A stretch of 64,000 bases of DNA from Buchnera aphidicola (Brachycaudus tragopogonis) (GCF_964059175.1 NZ_OZ060418.1:434001-498000), one strand, 5' to 3'; positions 29,431-40,384 are shown, counted from the first letter of the stretch. Made by a program: numbers and translations. Notes: generated by a model not told the origin, from the letters alone.

Positions 29431-30807
29431 TTAATTTTGAAACCATGCAAATTTTTTATGTAAAAGTACGACCTCTCCAATAATTAAAAGAGACGGAGTT
29501 ACACTGGGTGTAATCATTTTTTCAATATTATCTAAACGTCCTATCACAATTTTTTGATTAATTGTTGTACCTTCACTAATAATAGCTATTGGTGTTGATT
29601 TTAATCTCCCAAATTTAATAAGAGTTTTAGAAATTTCATTAGTTTGAAAGGTTCCCATATATATTACTAAAGTATAAGAAGCATCGCATAATATTTTCCA
29701 GTTATTTAAAAAACCATTAGTAGATTTATGACCTGTAATAAATATTACGCCCTGTGCATATTTACGATGTGTTAATGGTATTCCAGTATATGCTGCTATA
29801 CCAATAGCAGAAGTAATACCTGGAACAATTTGAAAATCAATATTTGCATTCTTTACTGCTTCTATTTCTTCACCACCACGTCCAAAAATAAAAGGATCTC
29901 CACCTTTTAAACGTACTACTTTTTTGCCTTTTTGCGCTAAAGATATTAATAGTTTATTAATTTTATCTTGAGTAATATTTTTTAAACCAGCGCGTTTTCC
30001 AACACAAATACGTTTTGCATCACGACGAATTAAATCTAAAACTTCTTGGGAAATTAAATAATCGTATAAAACAACATCTGCTTGCTGTAATACTTGAAGA
30101 CCTCTTAAAGTTAATAAACCACTATCTCCTGGACCAGCACCTACTAAGATAATTTCACCTTTTCGTGATGAAATGTCAATTTCATTTATACTTTTTTTTA
30201 AAACACTAATTGCTTGACTTTTTTTTCCGTTAAGTATATGTTCAACAAAAATACTCTTAAATAATTTTTCCCAAAAACGACGTCTATCTAAAAAATTAGT
30301 AAAATGTTTTTTAATTCTTTCTCTCCATTTACCTGCAATTTTAGCTACTTCTCCAATTCTTATTGGTAACATCGCTTCAATTTTTTCACGTAAGAAACGT
30401 AATAAAACAGGAGCTGTGCCTCCAGAAGAAATAGCTATAATTATTGGAGAACGATCAATAATAGAAGGAAAAATAAAAGAACATCTTATTTTTTCATCAA
30501 CTACGTTTACTAATATAGAGGAATCATTACATACATTAAATATGTACTCATTTAATTGAATATTATTTGTAGCTGCAATGACTAAAAATATTTTATTTAA
30601 AAACAATGGTTTGAACTCTTTAGAGAGCCAAACTATTTTTTTTTGATCTAGAAGATGTTGTACTTCAGAAGACAATTCTTTTGCAATAACATTAACTATC
30701 GCTTTTGCTCGAAGCAATAGTGTAATCTTATTAAATGCCACTTCTCCAGCGCCAATAACTAAGATATTTTTATTTTTTAAATCTACAAAAATAGGAAGAT
30801 AATTCAC
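29431..30807 (-). CDS. cysG: Siroheme synthase CysG
   Basis: Trifunctional enzyme that makes siroheme, the cofactor of sulfite reductase CysI, from uroporphyrinogen III. The N-terminal dehydrogenase/ferrochelatase half has the NAD-binding ILVIGAGEVAFNK near residues 15-27 and SSGGTAPVL. The C-terminal methyltransferase half has VGAGPGDSGLLTLRG and KGGDPFIFGRGGEE. Length 458 (E. coli 457). In E. coli cysG is in the nirBDC operon; here it is inside the sulfur cluster, between cysH and cysD, which makes functional sense. Confidence 0.98.
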   Translation of the reverse strand: MNYLPIFVDLKNKNILVIGAGEVAFNKITLLLRAKAIVNVIAKELSSEVQHLLDQKKIVWLSKEFKPLFLNKIFLVIAATNNIQLNEYIFNVCNDSSILVNVVDEKIRCSFIFPSIIDRSPIIIAISSGGTAPVLLRFLREKIEAMLPIRIGEVAKIAGKWRERIKKHFTNFLDRRRFWEKLFKSIFVEHILNGKKSQAISVLKKSINEIDISSRKGEIILVGAGPGDSGLLTLRGLQVLQQADVVLYDYLISQEVLDLIRRDAKRICVGKRAGLKNITQDKINKLLISLAQKGKKVVRLKGGDPFIFGRGGEEIEAVKNANIDFQIVPGITSAIGIAAYTGIPLTHRKYAQGVIFITGHKSTNGFLNNWKILCDASYTLVIYMGTFQTNEISKTLIKFGRLKSTPIAIISEGTTINQKIVIGRLDNIEKMITPSVTPSLLIIGEVVLLHKKFAWFQN

Positions 30808-31021
30808 ATTTACCTTATTAAAAAAATTTTGATAAATAGAAGGATGTTTAATTTATAAAAAATTTTTGTTATATCTAAAAAAATTGCAAACAAAAAATAT
30901 TTTATTTTAAAACATAAATTAAAAAAATAGATATTTATAAAATATAGAAAAAAGTAAAAAAAAATAATTTAATATTTTAAAAAAATGAAAATATACTTAT
31001 ATTAAGAATTATTTTGAAATA

Positions 31022-31765
31022 TTAAGGTTTATTTTCATGCAAACCACATTCACGTTTTAATCCAAAAAAACGAGTTTCCTCTTCTAGCATCCCAGATATA
31101 TGCTTTGAAGTAGTATGTATATCTCCGAGAGAAGAGTATCCATCTTTTGACAACGGATGAACATCTAAATTTTTTGTTTTAAAATATTGATATATTTTAT
31201 TATTAGACCAATCTAATATAGGTAATATTTTAAAAACTCCTTTTTGAATAGAAAGAAATGGTAACAATTTTCGACTTTTTGATTGATCACGACGTAATCC
31301 AGCAAACCATGTTTGTGCTGACAACTGCTTTAAAGCAAAATTCATTGGTTGTACTTTATTAATATCATTATAAAAATTAATACCTTTTATTCCTTTTGTC
31401 CATAATTTCCCATATCGTGCTTCTTGCCATGCTGGAGATATTGTTGATCTAAAAACTTGTATATTTAAATTAAATTTTTTGGTTAAAAAATCAATAAAAT
31501 TATATGTTTGAGGAAATAAATAACCCGTATCAATTAAAATAATAGGAATATCAGGTTTTTGTGCGATTACTAAATCTAACAAAACTATTGATTGAATACC
31601 GAAACTAGATGACATAATATGTACAGAAGGTAAATTTTTTAATGCCCAAGAAATACGTTCTTCCGCAGAATAATTTGATATTAAACAATTCAATTCAGAT
31701 AACATCTTATTTTTTTTTTGAGAATTTAATAATTCAATATTCTTAATATTCAATTTTGACATCAC
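31022..31765 (-). CDS. cysH: Phosphoadenylylsulfate reductase CysH
   Basis: Reduces PAPS to sulfite using thioredoxin or glutaredoxin. The 247-residue protein (E. coli 244) has the PP-loop-like [14 protein letters not shown] near residues 52-65, [11 protein letters not shown] and the C-terminal ECGLHE carrying the catalytic cysteine. It follows cysI by 12 bases in the order cysJ-cysI-cysH. A 214-base gap with nothing recognisable separates it from cysG. Confidence 0.97.
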   Translation of the reverse strand: MMSKLNIKNIELLNSQKKNKMLSELNCLISNYSAEERISWALKNLPSVHIMSSSFGIQSIVLLDLVIAQKPDIPIILIDTGYLFPQTYNFIDFLTKKFNLNIQVFRSTISPAWQEARYGKLWTKGIKGINFYNDINKVQPMNFALKQLSAQTWFAGLRRDQSKSRKLLPFLSIQKGVFKILPILDWSNNKIYQYFKTKNLDVHPLSKDGYSSLGDIHTTSKHISGMLEEETRFFGLKRECGLHENKP

Positions 31766-31777
31766 ATTTTCTCCAAA

Positions 31778-33487
31778 CTAATTCCAAAAATCATAAACGG
31801 GATTAATGATTTCTTTAACAACACCTTTTCTAATAACAAAATCTCCAAATGCTTCTTTTTTTATACGTTCTATAGACCATTCTTTAATTAAAGATTTTAA
31901 ATAAATTAATATTTCTTTTTCAGTAATGTTTTCTTTATAAATTTTTGCAATACGGCTACCAATGCGATTGCCTCCTATATATAAATTATACCGACCCAGA
32001 GATTTTCCAATCAAACCAATTTCAGCCAATAAAGATCTTCCACAACCATTTGGACAGCCAGAAACACGTACAATGATACTTTCTTCTTCTAAACCACACT
32101 TAAACATAATATCTTCTAATTGACTAATAAAATGAGATAACATGCGTTCAGCTTCAGCCATGGCTAAAGGACAAGTAGGAAACGAAACACAAGACATAGA
32201 ATTTTGACGTAAATTACTAATTTTATTAATTAATCCATATGATAAAGCTATTTTTTCAATTTTATCTTTTTTTTGTTCAAGTACTTCAGAAATAATAATA
32301 TTTTGATTAGATGTGATTCTAAAATTACCGTCATGAATCTCTGCTATTTTAGATAATCCCGATTTTAATAATTGATTATCGTTGTCGTATATTCGTCCAT
32401 TTTGAATAAATAATGTTAAGTTCCAATAATTATGAATATCTTTAATCCATCCAAATCTATCTCCTCTACTTAAAAAATGATAAGGACGAATCGGTTTAAA
32501 ACTGACCTTAGCTCGTTTTTCCACTTCTTTTTTAAAAGATTCTAAACTGAATCTATTTATAGTGTATCTAGTTTTTGCATTAGATCGATCAGTACGATCA
32601 CCCCAATCTCTTTGCGTTGTAACTATAGATTCAGCAAATAATAAAGTATTTTTTACAGATACATAACCCATTTCTGTCGCAAGAAATGGCCATGTGTTTT
32701 TATTCCCATGGATAAAAGACAATCCACCACCTATTAAAATGTTAAATCCTATTATTGTTTGATTTTTGACAATAGCAATAAAATTCATATCATTTGCATA
32801 TAAATCTACATCATTATACGGCGGAACGACAACTGTTGTTTTAAATTTTCTTGGTAAATAAGTTTTTCCTAAAATAGGCTCTTTATCTGTTGTAGAAACT
32901 TTTTTTTTATCTAACCAAATTTCTGCATAAGCTTTAGTATGAGGCAACAATAACTCTGAAATTTTTCTAGCCCATTCATAAGCTTCTTTATGAATTAAAG
33001 ATTCCATTGGATTAGAAGTGCAAAGCACATTTCTATTAACATCATTAGCTGTTGCCAATGAATCTAATTCTATGCGATGCAACATTTTGTGAACATCTTT
33101 TAATTTATTTTTTAAAATTCCATGAAATTGAAAAGTTTGACGATTTGTTAGTCTAATTGTACCATATAATGTATTTTTGCTTGCAAAATAATCAATATCC
33201 AACCATTTTTTTGCTTTAATAACACCTCCAGGTAACCGGCAACGAAGCATCATTGCATATCGGGGTTCTAATTTTTGTTCATGACGTTCTAAACGTAAAT
33301 CTCGATCATCTTGCTGATACATACCATGAAATCGAATAAGAGAAAAATTATCTCCACTAAAACCATTAGTAATCTCATTTTTTAAATCTTCAACAATTGT
33401 CCCTCTAAGATAATTACTATTTTTTTTTATTCTCTCAGCATCAGTAAGTTTTTGAATAGGTTCTATTATTTTATTTTTTTTATTCAT
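31778..33487 (-). CDS. cysI: Sulfite reductase hemoprotein subunit CysI
   Basis: Beta subunit of NADPH-sulfite reductase; reduces sulfite to sulfide at a coupled siroheme and 4Fe-4S centre. The 569-residue protein (E. coli 570) has both cysteine pairs that bind the cluster and siroheme: [16 protein letters not shown] and [15 protein letters not shown]-terminal [12 protein letters not shown] matches the family. Its start overlaps the cysJ stop by one base (TAATG), indicating coupled translation of the holoenzyme subunits. Confidence 0.98.
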   Translation of the reverse strand: MNKKNKIIEPIQKLTDAERIKKNSNYLRGTIVEDLKNEITNGFSGDNFSLIRFHGMYQQDDRDLRLERHEQKLEPRYAMMLRCRLPGGVIKAKKWLDIDYFASKNTLYGTIRLTNRQTFQFHGILKNKLKDVHKMLHRIELDSLATANDVNRNVLCTSNPMESLIHKEAYEWARKISELLLPHTKAYAEIWLDKKKVSTTDKEPILGKTYLPRKFKTTVVVPPYNDVDLYANDMNFIAIVKNQTIIGFNILIGGGLSFIHGNKNTWPFLATEMGYVSVKNTLLFAESIVTTQRDWGDRTDRSNAKTRYTINRFSLESFKKEVEKRAKVSFKPIRPYHFLSRGDRFGWIKDIHNYWNLTLFIQNGRIYDNDNQLLKSGLSKIAEIHDGNFRITSNQNIIISEVLEQKKDKIEKIALSYGLINKISNLRQNSMSCVSFPTCPLAMAEAERMLSHFISQLEDIMFKCGLEEESIIVRVSGCPNGCGRSLLAEIGLIGKSLGRYNLYIGGNRIGSRIAKIYKENITEKEILIYLKSLIKEWSIERIKKEAFGDFVIRKGVVKEIINPVYDFWN

Positions 33488-35328
33488 TAATATACATCTC
33501 TTTTATAACGTTGATTTAAACGTAAATTATTTAAAAATTCATCAGCATACTCAAGATTCATACCTGTATTTTTACTAATAACATCTAATAATGCTTTTTC
33601 CACATCTTTTGCCATTTTAGAAGCATTTCCGCAAACGTATATTTGAGCTCCATCTTGTATCCAAGACCATACTTCTTTACTATTTTCTTTAATTTTATCT
33701 TGTATATATACCTTATATTCTTGATCTTGTGACCAAGCCAAACTCATTTTAGTAAGAAGTCCTTTTTTCATATATTGTTGCCATTCTATTTGATATAAAA
33801 AATCTTCAGTAAAACAAGGATTTCCAAAAAAAATCCAATTTTTACCTTTAGATCCATCATTGTCTCTTTGTTGCATAAAAGCGCGAAACGGAGCAATACC
33901 TGTACCTGAACCAATCATAATAATCGGTGTATTCTGATCTATAGGTAAACGAAAATTATTGTTTTTTTCAATAAAAATTTTTATTGTATCGTCTGGTTTT
34001 AGAGACTGTGAAAGATAACCAGAAGCACCTCCTAAATACACATGACCAGAAATTACTTTTTTTACCACTCCAACTGTAATATGAATTTCTTCATCATTTT
34101 CATCTTGAGACGAAGAAATAGAATATAATCTAGGTGTTAATGGACGTAATAAATCGATTAATTCTTCTGAAGATATTTTGAATGGATGATCATAAAACAT
34201 TTTAGATAAAGGAGTTTCAAGAACATAATTTTGAAAATAAATCTCGTTAGAAATAATATTTTTTAAAAATTTATTTTTTGTAAGAAACGCGTACTTTTTC
34301 ACAATATTTTTAGTATTATTAGTTAATTCAAAATGATTTTTTAAAGCGTCAAAAATAGTGATAGTATTATTACTAATTGTAATTTTATTAAATTCTTTAA
34401 TAGAAGTTAATTCTAGTATTTTCTTCACTAAATTAGTATCATTTTTATACCAAACACCAAGAGCATCACCTGGTTTATAGTGAATATTTAAATTACGGAT
34501 ATCAATTTCGATATGACGAATATCTTTATTAGAATTGCGACCAGTAATTTTTTGATTTATTGATATAATAGCCGTAGCAGGATTGTTTTTATTATAAACA
34601 GAATGTTTAGTTAAAGGATGAATTTCATGTTTTGAAGATGCAAAAGAAACATTATTATTTGAAATATATTTATTAATTGATGCCAGTAATTCTTTAGACC
34701 ATTTAATATAATCATTTTCATATTCAATATCAGAATCAAATCGGTTAAGTAAAGATTTTCCTCCTAACTCTTGTAATCGTTTATCAAAATCTTTACCTGC
34801 TTGACAAAAAAAATTATAAGATGTATCTCCAAGACCAAAAATACTATAATACAAATTTTTTAATTGTGGAGCTTTTTTTGACATTAAAAATTTATATAAA
34901 GAAAATGCTTCTTCCGGAGGTTCACCTTCTCCTTGAGTTGAAATAATTAAAATTAATATTTTTTCATCTTGTATCTTTTTAAATTTATAATCAAGAGCAT
35001 TAATTAAATTAACATTTTTATTGTTATTTTTTAAATATTCATACAGACGTTCAGATAATAACTTTGCATTACCAGTTTGAGAAGCGGATATAATAGTAAT
35101 ACGTTGTTCTGAATTATTTTGATTTATTTGAAGAGAAGGTAAATCAGGTAACTGATTTGCAATTTTCCAAAAATAACCTGACAACCAAGCACATTGAATA
35201 TTTGAACATGTATTTTCAAGTTTTTTTAAATTATTTAATTGTTCTGAACTTAAGGGAAGTAAAATATCAAACATATTTTGATTTTTCATTGTACTAAATA
35301 TCCAAATTTCATTTAATGAAACACTCAA
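33487..35328 (-). CDS. cysJ: Sulfite reductase flavoprotein subunit CysJ
   Basis: Alpha subunit of NADPH-sulfite reductase; passes electrons from NADPH through FAD and FMN to CysI. The 613-residue protein (E. coli 599) has a flavodoxin-like domain ([15 protein letters not shown], then [12 protein letters not shown]), an FAD-binding region with RLYSISSS, and the NADP-binding [18 protein letters not shown]. It is the first gene of the minus-strand cys block and lies 64 bases past mutS on the same strand. Confidence 0.97.
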   Translation of the reverse strand: MSVSLNEIWIFSTMKNQNMFDILLPLSSEQLNNLKKLENTCSNIQCAWLSGYFWKIANQLPDLPSLQINQNNSEQRITIISASQTGNAKLLSERLYEYLKNNNKNVNLINALDYKFKKIQDEKILILIISTQGEGEPPEEAFSLYKFLMSKKAPQLKNLYYSIFGLGDTSYNFFCQAGKDFDKRLQELGGKSLLNRFDSDIEYENDYIKWSKELLASINKYISNNNVSFASSKHEIHPLTKHSVYNKNNPATAIISINQKITGRNSNKDIRHIEIDIRNLNIHYKPGDALGVWYKNDTNLVKKILELTSIKEFNKITISNNTITIFDALKNHFELTNNTKNIVKKYAFLTKNKFLKNIISNEIYFQNYVLETPLSKMFYDHPFKISSEELIDLLRPLTPRLYSISSSQDENDEEIHITVGVVKKVISGHVYLGGASGYLSQSLKPDDTIKIFIEKNNNFRLPIDQNTPIIMIGSGTGIAPFRAFMQQRDNDGSKGKNWIFFGNPCFTEDFLYQIEWQQYMKKGLLTKMSLAWSQDQEYKVYIQDKIKENSKEVWSWIQDGAQIYVCGNASKMAKDVEKALLDVISKNTGMNLEYADEFLNNLRLNQRYKRDVY

Positions 35329-35392
35329 TGTTATTAATAAAATATAATCTTTTAAAAAATATTAAATTATTTATGAATTTTTTAATAAAAAA

Positions 35393-37810
35393 TTACATAT
35401 TTTTTTCCAGATCTATTAATTTTTCTTTTGCATGTTGTATGACAATATCAGGCAATCCAGACAATGAAGCTACAGATATACCATAACTTTTTCTTGATAC
35501 TCCATTTTTAATTTTATATAAAAAAGCTATATGTGAATGATTTTCAAAAGCAGTAAAATGAAAATTTTTTACATATTTATTTGTCAATGACATTTTTGTC
35601 AATTCAAAAAAATGAGTGGACAATAATGTCATAGATTTAATTTTATCGATTAAATATTGCGTACACGACCACGCTAAAGATAATCCTTCATTTGTTGAAG
35701 TACCTCTACCTAGTTCATCTATTAAAACTAGACTATTACATGTTGCATTATGAAGAATGTTCGATATTTCTGTCATTTCCATCATAAATGTTGAATATCC
35801 ATTACTTAAATCATCTGCAGAACCAATTCTCGTAAAAATTTTATCAATAACACCAATTAAAGCAAATTTAGCTGGAACGAAACTACCCATCCATGCCATT
35901 ATTACAATAAGAGCGATTTGACGCATATAAGTACTTTTTCCACCCATATTTGGACCTGTGATCATAATCATTCTTTGATTTTTAGATAAAACAATAGAAT
36001 TACTTATAAAAGGTGTATTTAAAAAACATTCTACAACAGGATGACGACTATCTAATAAAGAAATACCATATTTTTTAGTCATAATAGGACATACATAATT
36101 TAAAGATATAGAACGTTCTGATAAATTTGTTAATACATCTAATTCTGACAATGCTGATGCACTATCTTTTAACCTATCTAAAAACGGAGCTATAATATCA
36201 AAAATTTCTTCATATAATTTTCTTTCTAAAGATAGTGCTTGTGTTTCTGCATTCGCAACTTTTTCTTCATGTTTTTTTAATAATGGAATACTATAACGTT
36301 CTGTGTTTTTTAATGTTTGTATTCTAATATAATGCTTAGGAATTAAATTAATATGACGTTTATGAACTTGAATATAATATCCAATAATGTTATTAAATCT
36401 AATTTTAAACGACTCAATCATTAATTTATTTTTTTCTCGTTGTTCAAATTTTTTTATAAAATCTGCAGAACTTATCTTAATATCTCTTAATTTATCAAGA
36501 TGAATATTATAATTAGAAGCTATTACACCTCCATCACGAATAAATCGAGATGGATTTATACTAATTGCTTTATTCAATAAAATCAAAATTTCGCTGAAAT
36601 ATCCAATAGATAAACGTATATTTTTAATATGCTTAAATTTTATTTTTTTTAAAATAACGTGTAATTTTGGTAAAATTTGCAATGTAGCACGCATGCGTAT
36701 AAAATCATGAGGTGAAGCAGTACGTAAAGCCAAACGAGAATAAATTCTTTCTAAATCATTTACTTGACGCAAAATTGATTGAACTTCTTTGTAAAATAAC
36801 TGTAAAATTTTTACACTTTCATGACGATTTCTTACAATTTTAAAATTTTTCAATGGAGAATGTAACCAACGATTTAACATTCTACTTCCCATAGAAGTCA
36901 CTGTTTTATTTAATATAGAAGAAAGGGTATTTTTAGTTTCACCTGAAATATTTTGAGTAATTTCCAAACTTTTACGTGTACTAATATGCATGAAAATATT
37001 ATCTTCCATGTAATTATTTTTTAAATTTCGAATATGAGGTAAAACATTCATGTGCATGAATTTAACATATTGTAGTAAGCATCCAGCAGGGCGTATGATA
37101 AAGTCACTTTTCTCTATTCCAAAGCCATTTAAACTACAAGTTTTAAACTGTAAGTTGAGTAACTTATATGCAGTTTCTAAATCAAATTCAAATAATGGAC
37201 GTTGACGAATACACTTTCTATTCTTAATCAAAAAAACATCTGAAAAATTTTCAGGATACAGTATTTCTTTAGGATTCGTACGTTCAATTTCTGAAAGTAA
37301 AGAACTGGGATAAAAATGTCGGGATACACCAAAAAAACCCAAAGAAATATCTAAAATAGCATATGCAAATTGATTATTTTCTTTCCAAATCGCAGCTATA
37401 AAATTATCTTCATTTTCTTCTAAAAAAGCTTCATCTGTAATCGTTCCAGGAGTGATGACACGTACTATTTTTCGTGTAATCAATTTTTTTTTAGAAAAAT
37501 CTTCTTTTACTTGATCACATACTGCAATAGATTCACCTAACTTTACAAGTTTTGATAAATAATATTCTGCCGTATGACATGGAATCCCGGCCATTGGTAT
37601 AATATTTTTATTTGAATATCCTTTTTTTGTCAAAGTAATTTTTAATAGCTTAGAAATACGTTCTGCATCTTCATAAAACAATTCATAAAAATCCCCCATT
37701 TGATAAAACAATAACATATCCGGATATTGTGATTTTAAAGATAAATACTGTTTTATCATTGGTGTATGATTATTTAGATTAAGATCAATATTTATTTTTT
37801 TGTGCATCAT
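35393..37810 (-). CDS. mutS: DNA mismatch repair protein MutS
   Basis: Recognises mismatches and small loops. From ATG 37810 it encodes 805 residues, somewhat shorter than E. coli's 853. The mismatch-contact motif GDFYE is present near residue 40, with the ATPase P-loop GPNMGGKSTYMRQ near residue 615 and LIDELGRGTSTNEGL after it. A TTG at 37849 would add 13 lysine-rich residues with no family match, so one of the adjacent ATGs (37810 or 37807) is chosen. The C-terminal tetramerisation tail of E. coli MutS seems shortened. Divergent from dsbA. Confidence 0.95.
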   Translation of the reverse strand: MMHKKINIDLNLNNHTPMIKQYLSLKSQYPDMLLFYQMGDFYELFYEDAERISKLLKITLTKKGYSNKNIIPMAGIPCHTAEYYLSKLVKLGESIAVCDQVKEDFSKKKLITRKIVRVITPGTITDEAFLEENEDNFIAAIWKENNQFAYAILDISLGFFGVSRHFYPSSLLSEIERTNPKEILYPENFSDVFLIKNRKCIRQRPLFEFDLETAYKLLNLQFKTCSLNGFGIEKSDFIIRPAGCLLQYVKFMHMNVLPHIRNLKNNYMEDNIFMHISTRKSLEITQNISGETKNTLSSILNKTVTSMGSRMLNRWLHSPLKNFKIVRNRHESVKILQLFYKEVQSILRQVNDLERIYSRLALRTASPHDFIRMRATLQILPKLHVILKKIKFKHIKNIRLSIGYFSEILILLNKAISINPSRFIRDGGVIASNYNIHLDKLRDIKISSADFIKKFEQREKNKLMIESFKIRFNNIIGYYIQVHKRHINLIPKHYIRIQTLKNTERYSIPLLKKHEEKVANAETQALSLERKLYEEIFDIIAPFLDRLKDSASALSELDVLTNLSERSISLNYVCPIMTKKYGISLLDSRHPVVECFLNTPFISNSIVLSKNQRMIMITGPNMGGKSTYMRQIALIVIMAWMGSFVPAKFALIGVIDKIFTRIGSADDLSNGYSTFMMEMTEISNILHNATCNSLVLIDELGRGTSTNEGLSLAWSCTQYLIDKIKSMTLLSTHFFELTKMSLTNKYVKNFHFTAFENHSHIAFLYKIKNGVSRKSYGISVASLSGLPDIVIQHAKEKLIDLEKNM

Positions 37811-37958
37811 ATGCAATCCATATTTTTTATATGTATGTTTTTTTTTCAAAAAACATATGATATTTTATACAATGTATAAAACTCTATTAGTAATATAATA
37901 TTTTTATTTTTAAAAACTGATAGTATAAAATCAATCAAAATACGCTTAGGTATAAAAT

Positions 37959-38603
37959 ATGAAAAAAATATTTATTATTTTATGGAGTATCTTTTTATCC
38001 TATAATGCTATAGCTCATGAATTTAATAATAGAAAAGAATACACTGTTAAAAATAAAAATATGACTCATGTTCCTTATGTAATGGAATTTTTTTCATTTT
38101 TTTGTCCATATTGCTATGAATTAGAAAAAACATACAACATAAATCAATTAATAAAAAAAAATATCCATCAAAATATTAAAATACAAAAATATCATGTTAA
38201 TTTTTTAGGAGGAAAATTTAGTTATATTTTAACAAAATCTTGGATAATAGCACAACAAATAGGAATTGAAGAAAAAATTGTACTACCTCTTTTTAAAGGT
38301 ATTCAAGAAACTCATACAATTAAAGATATAGATAGTATAAAAAAATTGTTTCAAAAAGAAGCTGGAATTAATCAAAATCAATTCAATAATTTTTGGAATA
38401 GTATAACTATAAATATACTAGTACAAAAAAAAAACCAATGTGTAGCTAAATCTCATTTAGATTATGTTCCCATAATGATTATTAATGGAAAATATGTCAT
38501 TAACTATTCTACATTAGAAAAAAAATTTAAAAAAAATTTTTCTGAAAAATACATTAAACTTATTAAGTTTTTAATTAATAAAGACAGAAATAATAGTATA
38601 TAA
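37959..38603 (+). CDS. dsbA: Thiol:disulfide oxidoreductase DsbA with CPYC active site
   Basis: Periplasmic protein that introduces disulfides. Residues 1-19 are a signal peptide (KKIFIILWSIFLSYNAIA). The thioredoxin-fold active site at residues 49-52 is CPYC (FFSFFCPYCYELE) where E. coli has CPHC. The cis-proline loop YVPIMIINGKYVI matches the family. Length 214 (E. coli 208). An in-frame A10 run lies at 38425-38434. The terminator hairpin begins inside the last codons. Confidence 0.94.
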   Translation: MKKIFIILWSIFLSYNAIAHEFNNRKEYTVKNKNMTHVPYVMEFFSFFCPYCYELEKTYNINQLIKKNIHQNIKIQKYHVNFLGGKFSYILTKSWIIAQQIGIEEKIVLPLFKGIQETHTIKDIDSIKKLFQKEAGINQNQFNNFWNSITINILVQKKNQCVAKSHLDYVPIMIINGKYVINYSTLEKKFKKNFSEKYIKLIKFLINKDRNNSI

Positions 38604-38626
38604 TAATTATTTCTGTTAAATTTTTT
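38584..38626 (+). terminator. Terminator overlapping the end of dsbA
   Basis: Perfect 11-base-pair stem ACAGAAATAAT (38584-38594) with ATTATTTCTGT (38606-38616), an 11-base loop, then TAAATTTTTTT. The 5' arm lies in the last dsbA codons, so the end of the gene doubles as terminator. Confidence 0.75.
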
Positions 38627-38709
38627 TATATATAATCAAAAAAATATCTATAAAAAATTATTTTTAAAAAATACAAATATTAATTATTTTAAATTTCAAG
38701 AGAAAACAT

Positions 38710-39567
38710 GTGCAGAAGAAAAAACATCCAATTATTATAATAGATGGAACTCTATATCTATATTATTATTATTATGGATTACGTCATTTTGATAATAACT
38801 CAGTTACACCATGTAGTGCTATATGGGGTATATTAAAAATGACAAGTAATCTTTTAAAAAAGTATAGTAGTTCAAAAAAAATTATTATTGTGTTTGATTC
38901 TTTTAAAAAAACTTTTAGAAACAAGCTGTTTGAAAAATATAAAAACAATAGACCTCCTATGCCAAATGCACTTTATATTCAAATTCAACCGCTTTTTAAT
39001 ATACTTAAAACGATTGGTATTAAAACACTTGCTATTCCAGGAATAGAAGCAGATGATATTATTGGAAGTTTAGCATATCAACTAGAAGAAAAAGGAGAAA
39101 AAATATTAATTGTTAGTCATGACAAAGATATGATACAACTTGTTACTAATAATATTAATATATTGCATAAAAAAAATAATTGTATTATTACTCCGGAGAC
39201 AATAAAAAAAAAATATGGTATTCAACCTAAAGAATTTATTGATTTTCTAGCTTTAATGGGAGATTCTTCAGATAATATTCCAGGTGTTCCTAAAATTGGT
39301 ATAAAAACTGCACTTTATTTATTAAGTCAATTTTCTAATATTAGAAACATTTATTATAATATTGAAAAAATACCATTTTTAAAATTACGAAATGCTAAAA
39401 ATATTGCTATCCAATTAAAAAATAATAAAGAAATAGCTTTTCTATCATATCAATTAGCTACAATAAAATTAGATATTCCTATTCATATAACTTCAAAAGA
39501 AATGTTTTTAAAAAAATGTTCCATCCAAAATTTATTTAATTTTTTTAAAAACTTTAAACTTATGTAA
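38710..39567 (+). CDS. polA: 5'-3' exonuclease domain of DNA polymerase I (polymerase part absent)
   Basis: Covers only the N-terminal 5'-nuclease of Pol I, which removes RNA primers and flaps. The 285 residues align with the first third of E. coli PolA: IIDGTLYLYYYYYGL, the metal-site motifs GIEADDIIGSLA and SHDKDMIQLV, FLALMGDSSDNIPGVPKIG, and LSYQLATIKLD. No polymerase or proofreading domain follows; engB begins 37 bases later on the other strand. The start is GTG at 38710 with CAAGAGA before it; ATG 38708 is in another frame. An isolated 5'-nuclease is the known state in Buchnera. An in-frame A10 run is at 39204-39213. Confidence 0.95.
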   Translation: MQKKKHPIIIIDGTLYLYYYYYGLRHFDNNSVTPCSAIWGILKMTSNLLKKYSSSKKIIIVFDSFKKTFRNKLFEKYKNNRPPMPNALYIQIQPLFNILKTIGIKTLAIPGIEADDIIGSLAYQLEEKGEKILIVSHDKDMIQLVTNNINILHKKNNCIITPETIKKKYGIQPKEFIDFLALMGDSSDNIPGVPKIGIKTALYLLSQFSNIRNIYYNIEKIPFLKLRNAKNIAIQLKNNKEIAFLSYQLATIKLDIPIHITSKEMFLKKCSIQNLFNFFKNFKLM

Positions 39568-39604
39568 TAGAAGTATTTTTATAAAAAAATCATAATTTTC
39601 TCAA

Positions 39605-40216
39605 CTAATTATTAAAATTTTGATTATACCAATCATTTAATTGCAACTCTAACTTTTTAATGCCTATCTTTTTAGTAGATGAAAATAATTCAATTTGAAA
39701 AAAATCTAATAATGAATCTAGTTGTTTATATACCATATGCAATTGAATTTTTTGCTGATTAACTGTAATTTTATCACATTTAGTTAAAAGAATTAAAATA
39801 GAAATTTTATTATTTTTCGCTATATTAATGATTTTTTGATCAAGTTTTTTTAAAGGATATCTAATATCCATTAATAATACCAAACTTTTTAATTGTATGC
39901 GTTGTTCTAAATAATTGTACACTTTTTTTTCCCATTTTTTTCTCACTAATATAGGTGCTTTAGCATAACCATATCCAGGAAGATCAACTATCCTAAAATC
40001 CGAAACTACTTTAAAGAAATTAATTAATTGTGTTCTACCAGGAGTTTTACTAAAACGAGCTAATTTTTTTTGACCAGTTAATGAATTAATAGCACTAGAT
40101 TTTCCTGAATTAGAATAACCAACAAACGCAACTTCAAAACCATCTTGAGTTTCAATATCATGTATGTTGGAATAACTTTTAAAAAATTTTGTTTTTTTAT
40201 AATCTAATGATTTCAC
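39605..40216 (-). CDS. engB: Ribosome biogenesis GTPase EngB
   Basis: Essential GTPase (YihA/YsxC) acting in late 50S subunit assembly. The 203-residue protein has the P-loop GYSNSGKSS at residues 33-41, the switch region TPGRTQLINFF, DLPGYGYAKAP and TKCDK. In E. coli it lies beside polA with Spot 42 RNA between; here only 37 bases separate the two genes and no Spot 42 is present. It is divergent from typA. Confidence 0.96.
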   Translation of the reverse strand: MKSLDYKKTKFFKSYSNIHDIETQDGFEVAFVGYSNSGKSSAINSLTGQKKLARFSKTPGRTQLINFFKVVSDFRIVDLPGYGYAKAPILVRKKWEKKVYNYLEQRIQLKSLVLLMDIRYPLKKLDQKIINIAKNNKISILILLTKCDKITVNQQKIQLHMVYKQLDSLLDFFQIELFSSTKKIGIKKLELQLNDWYNQNFNN

Positions 40217-40384
40217 AATTAAATCCTGTTTTCTGAATATTTTAAAAACTATTTTAAAAAATAAATTATTTTTTAAATGTAATATATATACTATTTCTTT
40301 AATAATTTATCTTTTTTCTAATTTTTCTATTTGAAAAATTATTTGTTTTATATCTTTTTATCTATAATATTTTAAGAGGAAAAA

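Noticed and set aside
30808-31021. A small gene or regulatory RNA in the cysH-cysG gap
   Set aside because: The 214 bases are almost only A and T with no open frame, stem or conserved motif that I can recognise.
37811-37849. TTG 37849 as the mutS start
   Set aside because: It would add 13 lysine-rich residues with no counterpart in MutS; two ATGs at 37810 and 37807 fit the family better.
38708-38710. ATG at 38708 as the polA start
   Set aside because: It is in a different frame from the nuclease domain; GTG 38710 is in frame and has a ribosome-binding site.
39568-39604. Spot 42 (spf) RNA between polA and engB
   Set aside because: Only 37 bases separate the genes, too few for the RNA, and no similarity is visible.
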